A stretch of 22,448 nucleotides of DNA from NCBI GenBank assembly GCA_964352225.1, contig CAYGRM010000064.1, forward strand, positions 1 to 22,448. The letters run 5' to 3'. The stretch comes from CAJQQY01 sp964352225. GTDB lineage: Bacteria > Bacteroidota > Bacteroidia > Chitinophagales > Saprospiraceae. Below are positions 1 through 7,248 of this stretch, one piece after another. The notes below the pieces were generated by a model, which made no database searches, was not told where the DNA came from, and saw only the letters and a list, made by a program, of their open reading frames with translations. Each line of letters opens with the position of its first letter. Position 1 is the stretch's first letter. A program made the translations under genes and the position numbers.

Positions 1-1
1 A

Positions 2-2224
2 GAGAATGATATTTTCGTACATGGACATTGGTGCAGGGTCAAGTGCGCTATTGACACGTCCTGCTTTTCCAACTACCGTTTCTACTTCAGGAATTGCGGT
101 TGCTGCCATATCCAATAATCGGAGATTCTTAATATTTTCTTGCATCCCCGAATGAGGCATCGAAGTCGGCATCAGTAAGAATGAACCTTCATCCAAAGAA
201 GGCATAAACTCTTCTCCTGTTTTTTGAAAAACTAAAAAGCCTTGGTAAATGATAAAGCCGACTGCTATTAAAAACAGAATTTTAAATCGAAGTAAAAACC
301 GAAGTATATTTTCATAGAAATAAATGATGAGGTAGAAAAACCCAATCAGTCCACCTGCTACGACCACGATAAAAAAGAAGTTAGATACGTTACTTTTATT
401 AACTCCCAATGGCATCCAAACGGTTGCTAAGAGCCAAGCAACCACTAATGCGTAAACAATATTTGTAAGCACAGAAAGGATTTTCACATTTCTATCAGAA
501 CTAAATTGTTGAACTAATTGATGGAGTATTCCTGCTATACCAACTACGGATAAAATGCTTCCCAAAAATTGATTATAAAAATAAGCAACTACTAACCCAG
601 CAATTAAAGCCAATCCATTTCCAACATAAGAGAAGATTTTCTTTTTTGACTTAAAAGAAAAAATGGTGTGTGCCAATGGAGGGATAATCGTGATGGCAAC
701 AATGATAGAAGCGACTAAAGCAAACGTTTTGGTAAATGCCAACGGCTTAAATAATTTCCCTTCCGATGCTTCCATCGTGAAAACTGGAATAAAAGAAATT
801 ATCGTAGTCGCAACTGCTGTGATAACTGCTGATGCCACTTCAATCGTTGCTTCATAAATAGTTTCCAAAAGATTTTCTTCAGGTGGAGCTTCTTCAATTC
901 TGTTGACGATACTTTCGATGAGGACAATTCCCATATCAACCATCGTCCCGATAGCAATCGCAATTCCTGAAAGTGCAACGATGTTGGCATCTACACCAAA
1001 ATATTTCATGGCTATAAAACACATTAATACCGCAACTGGCAAAGTACTCGAAACTAACAAAGATGATTTCAGATTTAGCAACATCAAGATGACCACAATA
1101 ATGGTAATGAGTATTTCTAGGGTGAGGGCTTCTTCTAGTGTCCCAATCGTTTCGTTTATCAATTGAGTTCGGTCATAGAATGGAACTATCTTGACTTGTG
1201 AAACGGTTCCGTCTCTCAATGTTTTAGTAGCTAACCCTGGTTCTATTTCGGCAATCTTTGCTTTTACATTTTGGATGACTTCCAAAGGATTTGCACCGTA
1301 TCGAGCGATGACCACTCCACCAACTGCTTCTGCTCCTGACTTGTCTAAAACTCCTCTCCGAGTAGCTGGTGCAATATTCACTTTTGCTACATCACCAATT
1401 CGAATCGGCACATTATTATTTACGGTAACGACACTTTTTTCGATGTCTTCAATATTTTTGACATAACCTAAACCACGAACAAAATATTCCGCTAAGTTAA
1501 TTTCGAGCGTCTGCGCTCCAATGTCAATATTACTTCCTTTGATGGCTTTCATCACCTGCTCCAAGGATATATTATTCGCTTTCATCGCATCAGGGTCTAC
1601 ATCCACTTGGTACTCTTTGACGTAACCTCCAATGGAAGCAATCTCTGCCACACCCTCCGCAGCAGACAATCCATAACGGACATAAAAATCCTGAATAGTT
1701 CGAAGCTCATGCAAATCCCAACCTCCCGTAGGATTCCCTTCTTCATCTTGCCCTTCCAAGGTGTACCAGTAGATTTGCCCCAAGGCAGTTGCATCTGGAC
1801 CAAGAGTGGGTTGTACTCCTTCGGGTAAAGTGTTGGATGGAAGAGAGTTTAATTTTTCCAAAATTCGACTTCGACTCCAGTAGAATTCTATGTCATCATT
1901 AAAAATGATAAAGATGGTAGAGAACCCAAACATGGAATTACTACGAATACTTTTCACCCCAGGAATACCCAATAAAGCCGTGGTCATCGGGTAGGAAATC
2001 TGGTCTTCAATATCTTGTGGTGAACGCCCCATCCATTTGGTAAAAACGATTTGTTGATTTTCACCAATGTCAGGAATCGCATCTACGGATACAGGGTCAC
2101 GAGGCAATTCTTTAATACCAAAATCAAAAGGTGCTGTCACCAATCCCCAGCCTACAAATAGGAGAAGTAATAAATAAGCAACGAGCTTATTTTCGAGAAA
2201 GAATCGGATAAATTTATTTAGCAT
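2..2224 (-). CDS. cusA: CusA-like heavy-metal efflux RND permease, N-terminal 741 residues (partial)
   Basis: Inner-membrane proton-driven RND pump of the heavy-metal efflux group, probably exporting monovalent copper or silver from the periplasm through an adaptor and outer-membrane channel. Translating the minus strand from the ATG at 2224 gives an uninterrupted frame to the window edge, where the C-terminal third is lost (family about 1000-1250 residues). The start MLNKFIRFFLENKLVAYL is a typical RND first membrane segment. GRSPQDIEDQISYP near residue 65 is a CusA hallmark. The proton-relay segment in TM4 reads AIGTMVDMGIVLIES with the Asp at residue 430, close to CusA's MVD-type motif and unlike the VDD motif of the second pump. 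Near the edge, FMPSLDEGSFLLMPTSMP and VGKAGRVNSALDPAP match CusA's conserved second periplasmic region. The partner adaptor and OMF would lie beyond the left edge. Family is certain; metal specificity is inferred. Confidence 0.93.
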   Translation of the reverse strand, partial: MLNKFIRFFLENKLVAYLLLLLFVGWGLVTAPFDFGIKELPRDPVSVDAIPDIGENQQIVFTKWMGRSPQDIEDQISYPMTTALLGIPGVKSIRSNSMFGFSTIFIIFNDDIEFYWSRSRILEKLNSLPSNTLPEGVQPTLGPDATALGQIYWYTLEGQDEEGNPTGGWDLHELRTIQDFYVRYGLSAAEGVAEIASIGGYVKEYQVDVDPDAMKANNISLEQVMKAIKGSNIDIGAQTLEINLAEYFVRGLGYVKNIEDIEKSVVTVNNNVPIRIGDVAKVNIAPATRRGVLDKSGAEAVGGVVIARYGANPLEVIQNVKAKIAEIEPGLATKTLRDGTVSQVKIVPFYDRTQLINETIGTLEEALTLEILITIIVVILMLLNLKSSLLVSSTLPVAVLMCFIAMKYFGVDANIVALSGIAIAIGTMVDMGIVLIESIVNRIEEAPPEENLLETIYEATIEVASAVITAVATTIISFIPVFTMEASEGKLFKPLAFTKTFALVASIIVAITIIPPLAHTIFSFKSKKKIFSYVGNGLALIAGLVVAYFYNQFLGSILSVVGIAGILHQLVQQFSSDRNVKILSVLTNIVYALVVAWLLATVWMPLGVNKSNVSNFFFIVVVAGGLIGFFYLIIYFYENILRFLLRFKILFLIAVGFIIYQGFLVFQKTGEEFMPSLDEGSFLLMPTSMPHSGMQENIKNLRLLDMAATAIPEVETVVGKAGRVNSALDPAPMSMYENIIL

Positions 2225-2353
2225 AACACATTTACTTTTCTTTTTTAAATTCTCGAACAGAGCAATCAAGGCTCTTTTGCAAAAGCCCAAATACGGAAAG
2301 GAAGTCCAATGTATGTTCACATTGAATTTCCATGTATAAAAGAAAAGTATATG

Positions 2354-2821
2354 CTATAAAAGGAAAGATTGATTCAGTACAGGGATGTCCTTCACCACAA
2401 TGGGTGGATGATAATATTGAAAATTAGGAGTAGATTTTTCAATGAAATCATTCTTGAAAAATACTGCCACAAAGGCAACTACAAATTGCTGAAGCTCAGT
2501 ACTAACTACAAATTCAGCGGAGGAATCTAATTGTTCTAAATCAGATTGAATATGAAGTGATTTACTTTCACAACAACCTGTTTTACTCATAGAACACCCT
2601 TGATTGGAAGATTCTTCTGCCATCATCATTTGATGATTAGGGCAATTTTTCATGTTAGCTGCCATCCTATCATGGCAGGTTTCAGCTTTTCCGAAAAAAC
2701 TAACATTTTGTAATTTTCCTTGACAATAATGCATATCAATAGCGAGATTTACCGTGGAGGCAAACATCACAAACGCCATAGTTAAGGCGATAATTCGATA
2801 TGTATTACTAATTGATTTCAT
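2354..2821 (-). CDS. Small secreted Cys/Met/His-rich protein, HYC/CC type (copy 1)
   Basis: Small protein of 155 residues, function not established. An N-terminal hydrophobic stretch (residues 10-28) looks like a signal peptide or anchor. It is followed by MHYCQGKL (HYC at 31-33), a Cys/Met/His-rich middle with CPNHQMMM and a Cys-Cys pair at 83-84, a second hydrophobic stretch (VVAFVAVFF), and a Pro-Pro near the C-terminus. These three marks recall the Bacteroidota family that I remember NCBI naming HYC_CC_PP. I chose the ATG at 2821; a longer frame would need a TTG at 2845, and the paralogue at 6327-6782 aligns from this Met onward. It lies 129 bases upstream of the CusA-like gene on the same strand, suggesting a periplasmic or membrane metal-binding accessory. 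Metal binding is inferred from composition only. Confidence 0.75.
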   Translation of the reverse strand: MKSISNTYRIIALTMAFVMFASTVNLAIDMHYCQGKLQNVSFFGKAETCHDRMAANMKNCPNHQMMMAEESSNQGCSMSKTGCCESKSLHIQSDLEQLDSSAEFVVSTELQQFVVAFVAVFFKNDFIEKSTPNFQYYHPPIVVKDIPVLNQSFLL

Positions 2822-2842
2822 CTTTTTAAAAAGGTATTTCAA

Positions 2843-2850
2843 CAAATGTA
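2843..2850 (-). promoter_or_regulatory. Candidate -7 promoter element for the HYC/CC copy 1 gene
   Basis: On the minus strand this reads TACATTTG, matching the Bacteroidota -7 consensus TAnnTTTG, 21 bases upstream of the ATG at 2821. No TTG is seen at the expected 19-21 base spacing for the -33 element; the nearest lies about 27 bases away, so support is moderate. Confidence 0.4.
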
Positions 2851-3008
2851 CGATAAATGTACCATAAATATTTTATACAATTCCATAAATAACTTTCAAA
2901 ATTTTGACATGGTCTTTTCTTAAATGAGTTTTCCCTGACAAAATCTATCTCATACCAAGTTAGTTATTTGTTAAAATTAAATCATCACTAAGTGGTAACA
3001 AAACTTAA

Positions 3009-3075
3009 CAACTCATTACAATGATATTTCAAAAAAGAAGTTTAGTTCTCTATAAAAAATCATCATAATGAGTTG
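3009..3075. terminator. Long-loop hairpin downstream of the DUF305 gene
   Basis: Perfect 10-base arms CAACTCATTA (3009-3018) and TAATGAGTTG (3066-3075) are extended inward, past a 2x2 mismatch, by ATGAT (3021-3025) and ATCAT (3059-3063), leaving a 33-base loop. It lies 26 bases beyond the DUF305 stop codon. On the minus strand the second arm is followed by TTAAGTTTTG, so a terminator or mRNA 3'-end stabiliser for the leftward transcript is the simplest reading. The loop is long for a classical intrinsic terminator. The rest of 2846-3100 holds only AT-rich sequence and no ORF I would call. Confidence 0.45.
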
Positions 3076-3100
3076 CTAAATGTAGGTTTTTACAGTTTGA

Positions 3101-3571
3101 CTAATCTTGATTTTCGAGTTTGTAAATTAACTTTTTCATTTGAACAATCTCTTTTTCTTGCGCTTCAATGATTCCCTCTGCCAGTTTTTTTACTTCAGGG
3201 TCACTTAGTTCAGCTCTTCCACTAGTTAAAATTGCAATGGAATGGTGAGGAATCATGGCTTTCATCCATCTCACATCCTCAATAGGTTTTTGCTGTCTCA
3301 CCAAAAATAAAGAGACCAAAAAGATAGCAACGCTACCAACAATAATTCCAATATTTTTAGCCCTATCTTGATACATTTTTCGCATGAATAGAAACATAAT
3401 AATTGCCATAGCAGATACACCAATTAAGGTCATATACATACGAGTCCAACTAAAATAAACATGGTCGAATTCGTAGGTGTTGAGGTACATAGTGATGTAC
3501 ATAGAAACAGCCGAGGCAGCGACCATAAGAATGAAAGTCTTGTAATTAGAGTTTTGATTTGAATTATTCAT
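3101..3571 (-). CDS. Membrane-anchored DUF305 protein
   Basis: Protein of 156 residues. Three predicted membrane segments (about 11-30, 43-63 and 73-91) are followed by a short soluble C-terminal part with MIPHHSIAI (106-114) and the helix EIVQMKKLIYKL. MIPHH with a downstream helix carrying EIxxM is the signature of DUF305 (PF03713), a ferritin-like helical domain often found in copper-resistance and heavy-metal loci. Its biochemical role is not settled; the His and Met residues suggest metal binding. Here only the second half of the usual DUF305 core is present, appended to a three-helix anchor, a form that I recall as common in Bacteroidota. The ATG at 3571 is the only good start. It lies between the CusA-like and multicopper oxidase genes on the same strand, consistent with periplasmic copper handling. 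Confidence 0.85.
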   Translation of the reverse strand: MNNSNQNSNYKTFILMVAASAVSMYITMYLNTYEFDHVYFSWTRMYMTLIGVSAMAIIMFLFMRKMYQDRAKNIGIIVGSVAIFLVSLFLVRQQKPIEDVRWMKAMIPHHSIAILTSGRAELSDPEVKKLAEGIIEAQEKEIVQMKKLIYKLENQD

Positions 3572-3599
3572 TTTATAATAATTTTTAATTAGAAAATTA

Positions 3600-3637
3600 G
3601 TTGCCTCAAACGAGTATTCACAACCAGTTAAGGCAAC
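3600..3637. repeat. Intergenic inverted repeat (hairpin) upstream of the DUF305 gene
   Basis: Perfect 7-base arms GTTGCCT (3600-3606) and AGGCAAC (3631-3637) with a 24-base loop, between the tiny lipoprotein-like ORF and the DUF305 gene. On the minus strand it is followed by TAATTTTCTAATT, so it could be a weak terminator or attenuator separating the oxidase transcript from the DUF305 gene. Confidence 0.4.
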
Positions 3638-3659
3638 CGTAAAGTTTTTAGATTAATGA

Positions 3660-3752
3660 TTATGTATTTGTTGAATTGTCACCACATGATGAAACGTCAA
3701 CGGAAGTGGCTGAAAGAACTATAAATAGAAAAATGATTTTGATGCACTTCAT
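3660..3752 (-). CDS. Tiny lipoprotein-like ORF (30 residues)
   Basis: A 30-codon frame on the minus strand from the ATG at 3752 to a TAA at 3660-3662. It encodes a basic start MKCIK, a hydrophobic core IIFLFIVLSA, then VSSC followed by GDNSTNT. VSSC fits a lipobox ([LVI]-[ASTVI]-[GAS]-C), so the product would be a lipid-anchored peptide with a seven-residue polar tail. It sits between the multicopper oxidase gene (28 bases after that gene's stop) and the DUF305 gene, in the same orientation. It may be a real small lipoprotein, the 5' remnant of a larger decayed lipoprotein gene, or chance. Nothing identifies a function. Confidence 0.35.
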   Translation of the reverse strand: MKCIKIIFLFIVLSATSVDVSSCGDNSTNT

Positions 3753-3782
3753 TGTTTTGAATTTTTATAAAGATTGAAAATA

Positions 3783-6197
3783 TTAAAAACGAATACCTAA
3801 TCCTCCACCTGCACCAAAGCGATTATCATAACTTCCCATCAAAGAAAAATTTCTAGAAAGCATGTATTCTGCTCCTGCACTCCAAACTGTTTCGCTTGAA
3901 AAATCATGAGCACTTTCTTCTGCATCCATGACACCGAAATCAACTTGGTATTCGATATTTCCAAAAACAGAGAGGCGTGGAAAAATCATCAACTCTCGAC
4001 TCAAGCCAATCTGTGGACGCAAATGATTATCAATTCGGACATCCAATCCGAACATATAAGGTGTGAAATATTTAATCCCAACTACTGCAGTTGTGGACAG
4101 TTCATCCAAACTATTTTCCATCTCATTTTCTACATTGACTCCACCAAAGACTCTGACAAAATCATTGAGGTAGCGGTCGTAGGTTACTTCTGCTTCTAGA
4201 TTTTTGTTGTACCCAAATTCTGCTAGAAGATTAAATTGATTTCTCAAATTGGAAGAAGTCAGATTAACTTCCGTCATGTGAGAGGCAACATCCACTAATC
4301 CCCAATTATAAAAAATGTTAGTTTCGTGAATCAGATTTTTCAGCGGTGCATCTTTCAAGCGTTCATCACGAGGCGTATCATAACTCATCACCCTTGCCAT
4401 ACCTCCCATCATGTGGTATAAAATATGGCAATGAAAAAACCAATCCCCATATTCATTTCCATAAAACTCTATCGTCACTTCTTGCATCGGCGGAACGTTT
4501 ACCGTATGCTTCATTGGAGAGTATGTTCCATTCTTATTCAATACTCTAAAGAAGTGTCCGTGTAAGTGCATCGGGTGGTGCATCATCGTCAGGTTATTCA
4601 TCGTGATACGAGTGACCTCACCTTCTTTGATTTTAATTTTGTCCGTTTCTGAAATGGGAACACCATTCAAACTCCAGATATACCGATTCATATTTCCCGT
4701 CAGATTGAGCAGTATTTCTTTGACTGGTATATCTTTATCATAAGTCGTAGGTTCTGGTGATTTCAAATAGTCATAGTTGAACTCAGCATACATATCCATC
4801 CCAGACATCTTCGACATCTCCATTTGTTCATCTTTCTTCATCTCCATTTTATCCATATCGTGGTTCTCATTTTTCATTGATTCCTGATTCCTCTTCATAG
4901 TATCCATTTTCATGTTGTCCATTTTCATTTCATCATGATTCATCTTCATTCCTTCCTGATGATTCATCTTCTCCTTTTTCATTCCTTCTTTCTCTTTCAT
5001 TTTCTCGTGATTCATTCCCTCTTGATGATTCATTTTTCCACCTTTCATATCCATTTGCATCCCGTATTCTTTTTTCATTTCAAATCGTTCATCTTTCTTA
5101 GGTTGAAATTTCAGCGCAGGCGCACCCATTTTCATATCCATCTTTGCCATTTTTTTCATCATGTCAATTTTATCAGGACGAGCAACGACCATGGTTTTTT
5201 TTATTTCACCTTGACCGAGATAAGCAGTTGTAAAACCTGAACCATCTTGTGCCATCGCCCTTACTTCCATTTTACCATCATCAGGAATAGTGACAATAAA
5301 ATCATAAGTTTCCGAAACGCCAAGCAAGGTTTTATTTCTTCGAACTGGCACAACATCCAGTCCGTCAGAAGCAACTAAAAGCGGTTTTTCTCCTCCAAAG
5401 GTTAGCCAGAAATAAGTGGAAGCGGCAGCATTGATAAATCGTAACCTAACTTTTTCACCTGCTTTAAATTCAGGATATTCTTGGGTAGATTGACCATTGG
5501 TTAAAAAAGCAGCGTAGTAAATATCGGCAACGTCCGCACCTTCCATTCTTTGTTTCCAAAAGTTGAATTGGGCTTTTAATCCACCTTGGGCAATCACTCG
5601 ATTAAGTGGTGTAGCCGTTCCTTTTTTGATGCCGTACCACTCGTTTCCTCGTTTAAGATTCCGCAGCACGTTCATCGGTTTTTCATTCGTCCAGTCAGAC
5701 ATCACCATCACTAAGTCGTGGTCGTAGTCTAATTTTTTTTCTTTAGGCTCAATCACAAACGAACCATAAACCCCAGACTGTTCTTGTAACATAGTGTGCG
5801 AATGATACCAATATGTTCCTGATTGATTGAGCGCAAATTCATAGGTAAAAGTTTCGCCTGGTTGAATTGGAGGTGTCGTGAGATAAGGAACGCCGTCATA
5901 AAAATTGGGTAACAGAAGCCCATGCCAATGCACCGAAGTTTCCATTTTCATTTTATTGGTCACGTGGATTACAGCATATTCTCCCTCTATAAATCGAAGG
6001 GTTGGACCTGGAATGGAATTGTTAATTGCCATTCCCATCACCTCTTTTCCTGTGATGTTGACCATCTTTTTTTCAATGGTTAAATTATATTCCCTAACGG
6101 GTAGATTATTGATATTTCCTTCAACAGAGGCGGTAGTTTGCGCTGTTAAAATAATGGGGAAAAGGAATGTAAAAATTGATAAGATTAAATTTTTCAT
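3783..6197 (-). CDS. copA: CopA-type multicopper oxidase fused to a CopB-like beta-barrel
   Basis: Protein of 804 residues, probably oxidising periplasmic Cu(I) and binding copper. I chose the ATG at 6197, which gives a clean signal peptide (MKNLILSIFTFLFPIILTAQ); the longer frame needs a TTG at 6227. Oxidase copper ligands are all visible: HWHG at 90-93, HSH at 132-134, HPMHLHGH at 541-548 and HCHILYHMMGGM at 589-600, whose HCH centres the type 1/type 3 cluster. Between the second and third cupredoxin parts, about residues 344-469, lies a strongly Met/His/Lys-rich insert with repeated MNH and MKM units, like the copper-binding insert of CopA. Residues about 603-804 are not oxidase: they alternate polar and hydrophobic as transmembrane beta strands and end in GIRF, with a terminal Phe like outer-membrane barrels, resembling CopB (PF05275). 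In Proteobacteria CopA and CopB are separate proteins. The barrel assignment rests on pattern and context. Confidence 0.92.
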   Translation of the reverse strand: MKNLILSIFTFLFPIILTAQTTASVEGNINNLPVREYNLTIEKKMVNITGKEVMGMAINNSIPGPTLRFIEGEYAVIHVTNKMKMETSVHWHGLLLPNFYDGVPYLTTPPIQPGETFTYEFALNQSGTYWYHSHTMLQEQSGVYGSFVIEPKEKKLDYDHDLVMVMSDWTNEKPMNVLRNLKRGNEWYGIKKGTATPLNRVIAQGGLKAQFNFWKQRMEGADVADIYYAAFLTNGQSTQEYPEFKAGEKVRLRFINAAASTYFWLTFGGEKPLLVASDGLDVVPVRRNKTLLGVSETYDFIVTIPDDGKMEVRAMAQDGSGFTTAYLGQGEIKKTMVVARPDKIDMMKKMAKMDMKMGAPALKFQPKKDERFEMKKEYGMQMDMKGGKMNHQEGMNHEKMKEKEGMKKEKMNHQEGMKMNHDEMKMDNMKMDTMKRNQESMKNENHDMDKMEMKKDEQMEMSKMSGMDMYAEFNYDYLKSPEPTTYDKDIPVKEILLNLTGNMNRYIWSLNGVPISETDKIKIKEGEVTRITMNNLTMMHHPMHLHGHFFRVLNKNGTYSPMKHTVNVPPMQEVTIEFYGNEYGDWFFHCHILYHMMGGMARVMSYDTPRDERLKDAPLKNLIHETNIFYNWGLVDVASHMTEVNLTSSNLRNQFNLLAEFGYNKNLEAEVTYDRYLNDFVRVFGGVNVENEMENSLDELSTTAVVGIKYFTPYMFGLDVRIDNHLRPQIGLSRELMIFPRLSVFGNIEYQVDFGVMDAEESAHDFSSETVWSAGAEYMLSRNFSLMGSYDNRFGAGGGLGIRF

Positions 6198-6326
6198 AAT
6201 TGTAAATATATTGTTACATGATTTCAACCATGGGTCAAATCAATAAAATAGGTTTGATTAAATACAGTAGAATGTCTCTGCGATATTTCACACAGGACGT
6301 TCAAATACTACAATAAAAGTTTAGGC

Positions 6327-6782
6327 TTAAATTAAAAAGGATTGGAAAAGGACATAGGTATCCCTTGCTATGAAAGGAGAGTCGTAGTGGAAAAAACGAG
6401 TAGCAGATTTTTGGGTAAAATCTTTTTGTAGAAAGATAGCTACATAAGCGACAACGAACTTTTTGAGTTCTGGAGTAATTTTATCGTCAGCAACTTCATT
6501 AGTTTGGTCTAGGTCAGACTTCAATAATATGGATTGATTATTACAACACTTCGTTCGAGACATGGAAGTTTTATCTGCATCATTGGTCATTTTCTGATGG
6601 CTCATACAAGTTTTAGGACTCGTATTTTCTGCGGGTTGACAACAACTTCCTGACCATCCAAAAAGACTAACCAGTTTCCCTTGACAAAAATGCATATCAA
6701 GGGTCATGTTTGCAGAAGTTGCAAACATGACCAATGCCATTGTAAAGGCAAATATTCGATATGTATTATTTATTTTTTCCAA
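6327..6782 (-). CDS. Small secreted Cys/Met-rich protein, HYC/CC type (copy 2)
   Basis: Protein of 151 residues, paralogous to the gene at 2354-2821. Both open with an xNTYRI motif and a hydrophobic segment, then LDMHFCQGKL here against IDMHYCQGKL there, a Cys-rich centre (SGSCCQP, TKCC), a second hydrophobic stretch (FVVAYVAIF), and a C-terminal tail ending QSFLI against QSFLL. The Pro-Pro of the other copy is Ser-Pro here. The start is TTG: no in-frame ATG lies upstream before a stop, and alignment to the ATG-started paralogue places the first residue exactly at this TTG. It lies 129 bases upstream of the oxidase gene, mirroring the placement of copy 1 upstream of the CusA-like gene. It is probably a periplasmic or membrane-bound metal-binding accessory; the function is unknown. 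Confidence 0.72.
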   Translation of the reverse strand: MEKINNTYRIFAFTMALVMFATSANMTLDMHFCQGKLVSLFGWSGSCCQPAENTSPKTCMSHQKMTNDADKTSMSRTKCCNNQSILLKSDLDQTNEVADDKITPELKKFVVAYVAIFLQKDFTQKSATRFFHYDSPFIARDTYVLFQSFLI

Positions 6783-6804
6783 AATATTGTTACTGCTTGG
6801 TTAT

Positions 6805-6856
6805 AGAATGACCATTCTTTTCTAGAAAGATTAAATAGAAACAATGTTCACCATTG
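6805..6856. promoter_or_regulatory. Two adjacent palindromes upstream of HYC/CC copy 2
   Basis: AGAATG-AC-CATTCT (6805-6818) and CAATG-TTCAC-CATTG (6842-6856) are both perfect inverted repeats, 23 and 60 bases upstream of the start at 6782. They are placed where operators would sit. A related but longer CAATGT...ACATTG repeat occurs at 2307-2324, before the CusA-like gene. No match to a named operator is claimed. Confidence 0.25.
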
Positions 6857-6888
6857 AGTTGAAAAAATATTTTGGAGGTAATATTTTA

Positions 6889-7110
6889 TTATTCCTTAAC
6901 TACTGAAGACTCCATTTCCGATATTTTATAATGACCAATTGCAGCTTGAAGTTTGCCAACTTCGATAGGATGCTTTAATTTTAAAATACCTTGAGGAGCT
7001 TGTAATTGAATATTAGCTTCTTCCACATTTGGCAAATTTTCTAAAGCTCTTTTTACACTTGCGACACATCCTCCACAAGTCATTCCTTCTATATTATATT
7101 TATGTACCAT
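6889..7110 (-). CDS. copZ: CopZ-like HMA-domain copper chaperone
   Basis: Single heavy-metal-associated domain of 73 residues, the normal size for a cytosolic CopZ/Atx1-type chaperone that passes Cu(I) between partners. The metal-binding loop is EGMTCGGC near residues 7-14, with the two Cys that bind Cu(I), followed by the usual helix VASVKRALENLPNV and the beta strand ILKLKHP. I chose the ATG at 7110; the longer frame depends on a TTG at 7146 and adds 12 residues before the domain. It lies 133 bases downstream of the AraC-type regulator gene on the same strand. No CPC-type copper ATPase, its usual partner, lies within this window. It could deliver metal to the regulator's own Cys-x-x-Cys domain or to a pump encoded elsewhere. 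Confidence 0.9.
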   Translation of the reverse strand: MVHKYNIEGMTCGGCVASVKRALENLPNVEEANIQLQAPQGILKLKHPIEVGKLQAAIGHYKISEMESSVVKE

Positions 7111-7167
7111 GATATTTAATTTTTGATTTAAAAATTTTTCATCCAAATAACTGGATAATTTCTACTG

Positions 7168-7175
7168 CAAAAATA
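7168..7175 (-). promoter_or_regulatory. Candidate -7 promoter element for copZ
   Basis: Minus-strand TATTTTTG fits TAnnTTTG and lies 57 bases upstream of the copZ ATG at 7110. An inverted repeat ATCCA-N6-TGGAT (7141-7156) lies in the presumed leader. No -33 TTG is seen at ideal spacing, so support is weak. Confidence 0.3.
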
Positions 7176-7227
7176 GCGGTACAATTCAATTGCTACGTTA
7201 TATAATTTTGTAAATAATTTATGAAGT

Positions 7228-7248
7228 TTTGACATTAAGGATGTCAAA
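7228..7248. terminator. Hairpin overlapping the AraC-type gene stop
   Basis: Perfect 8-base arms TTTGACAT (7228-7235) and ATGTCAAA (7241-7248) with a 5-base loop. It spans the stop codon of the regulator gene (7244-7246). It could terminate part of the leftward transcript before copZ, though no run of U follows, or it could be a protein-binding palindrome. Confidence 0.4.

Noticed and set aside
663..1828. Several short ORFs on both strands in the first 2 kb
   Set aside because: They lie antisense to, or out of frame with, the continuous CusA-like frame from 2224 to the edge, which carries all the conserved motifs.
4790..5165. Repetitive tract resembling tandem repeats or a CRISPR-like array, with an overlapping plus-strand ORF rich in His, Phe and Leu
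   Set aside because: The repeats are the codons of the Met/His/Lys-rich insert of the oxidase on the minus strand; unit lengths vary and there are no spacers. The plus-strand ORF is the antisense shadow.
6197..6227. Upstream TTG start adding ten residues to the oxidase
   Set aside because: The ATG at 6197 begins a normal signal peptide directly; the extension would put a polar Cys/Asn segment in front of it.
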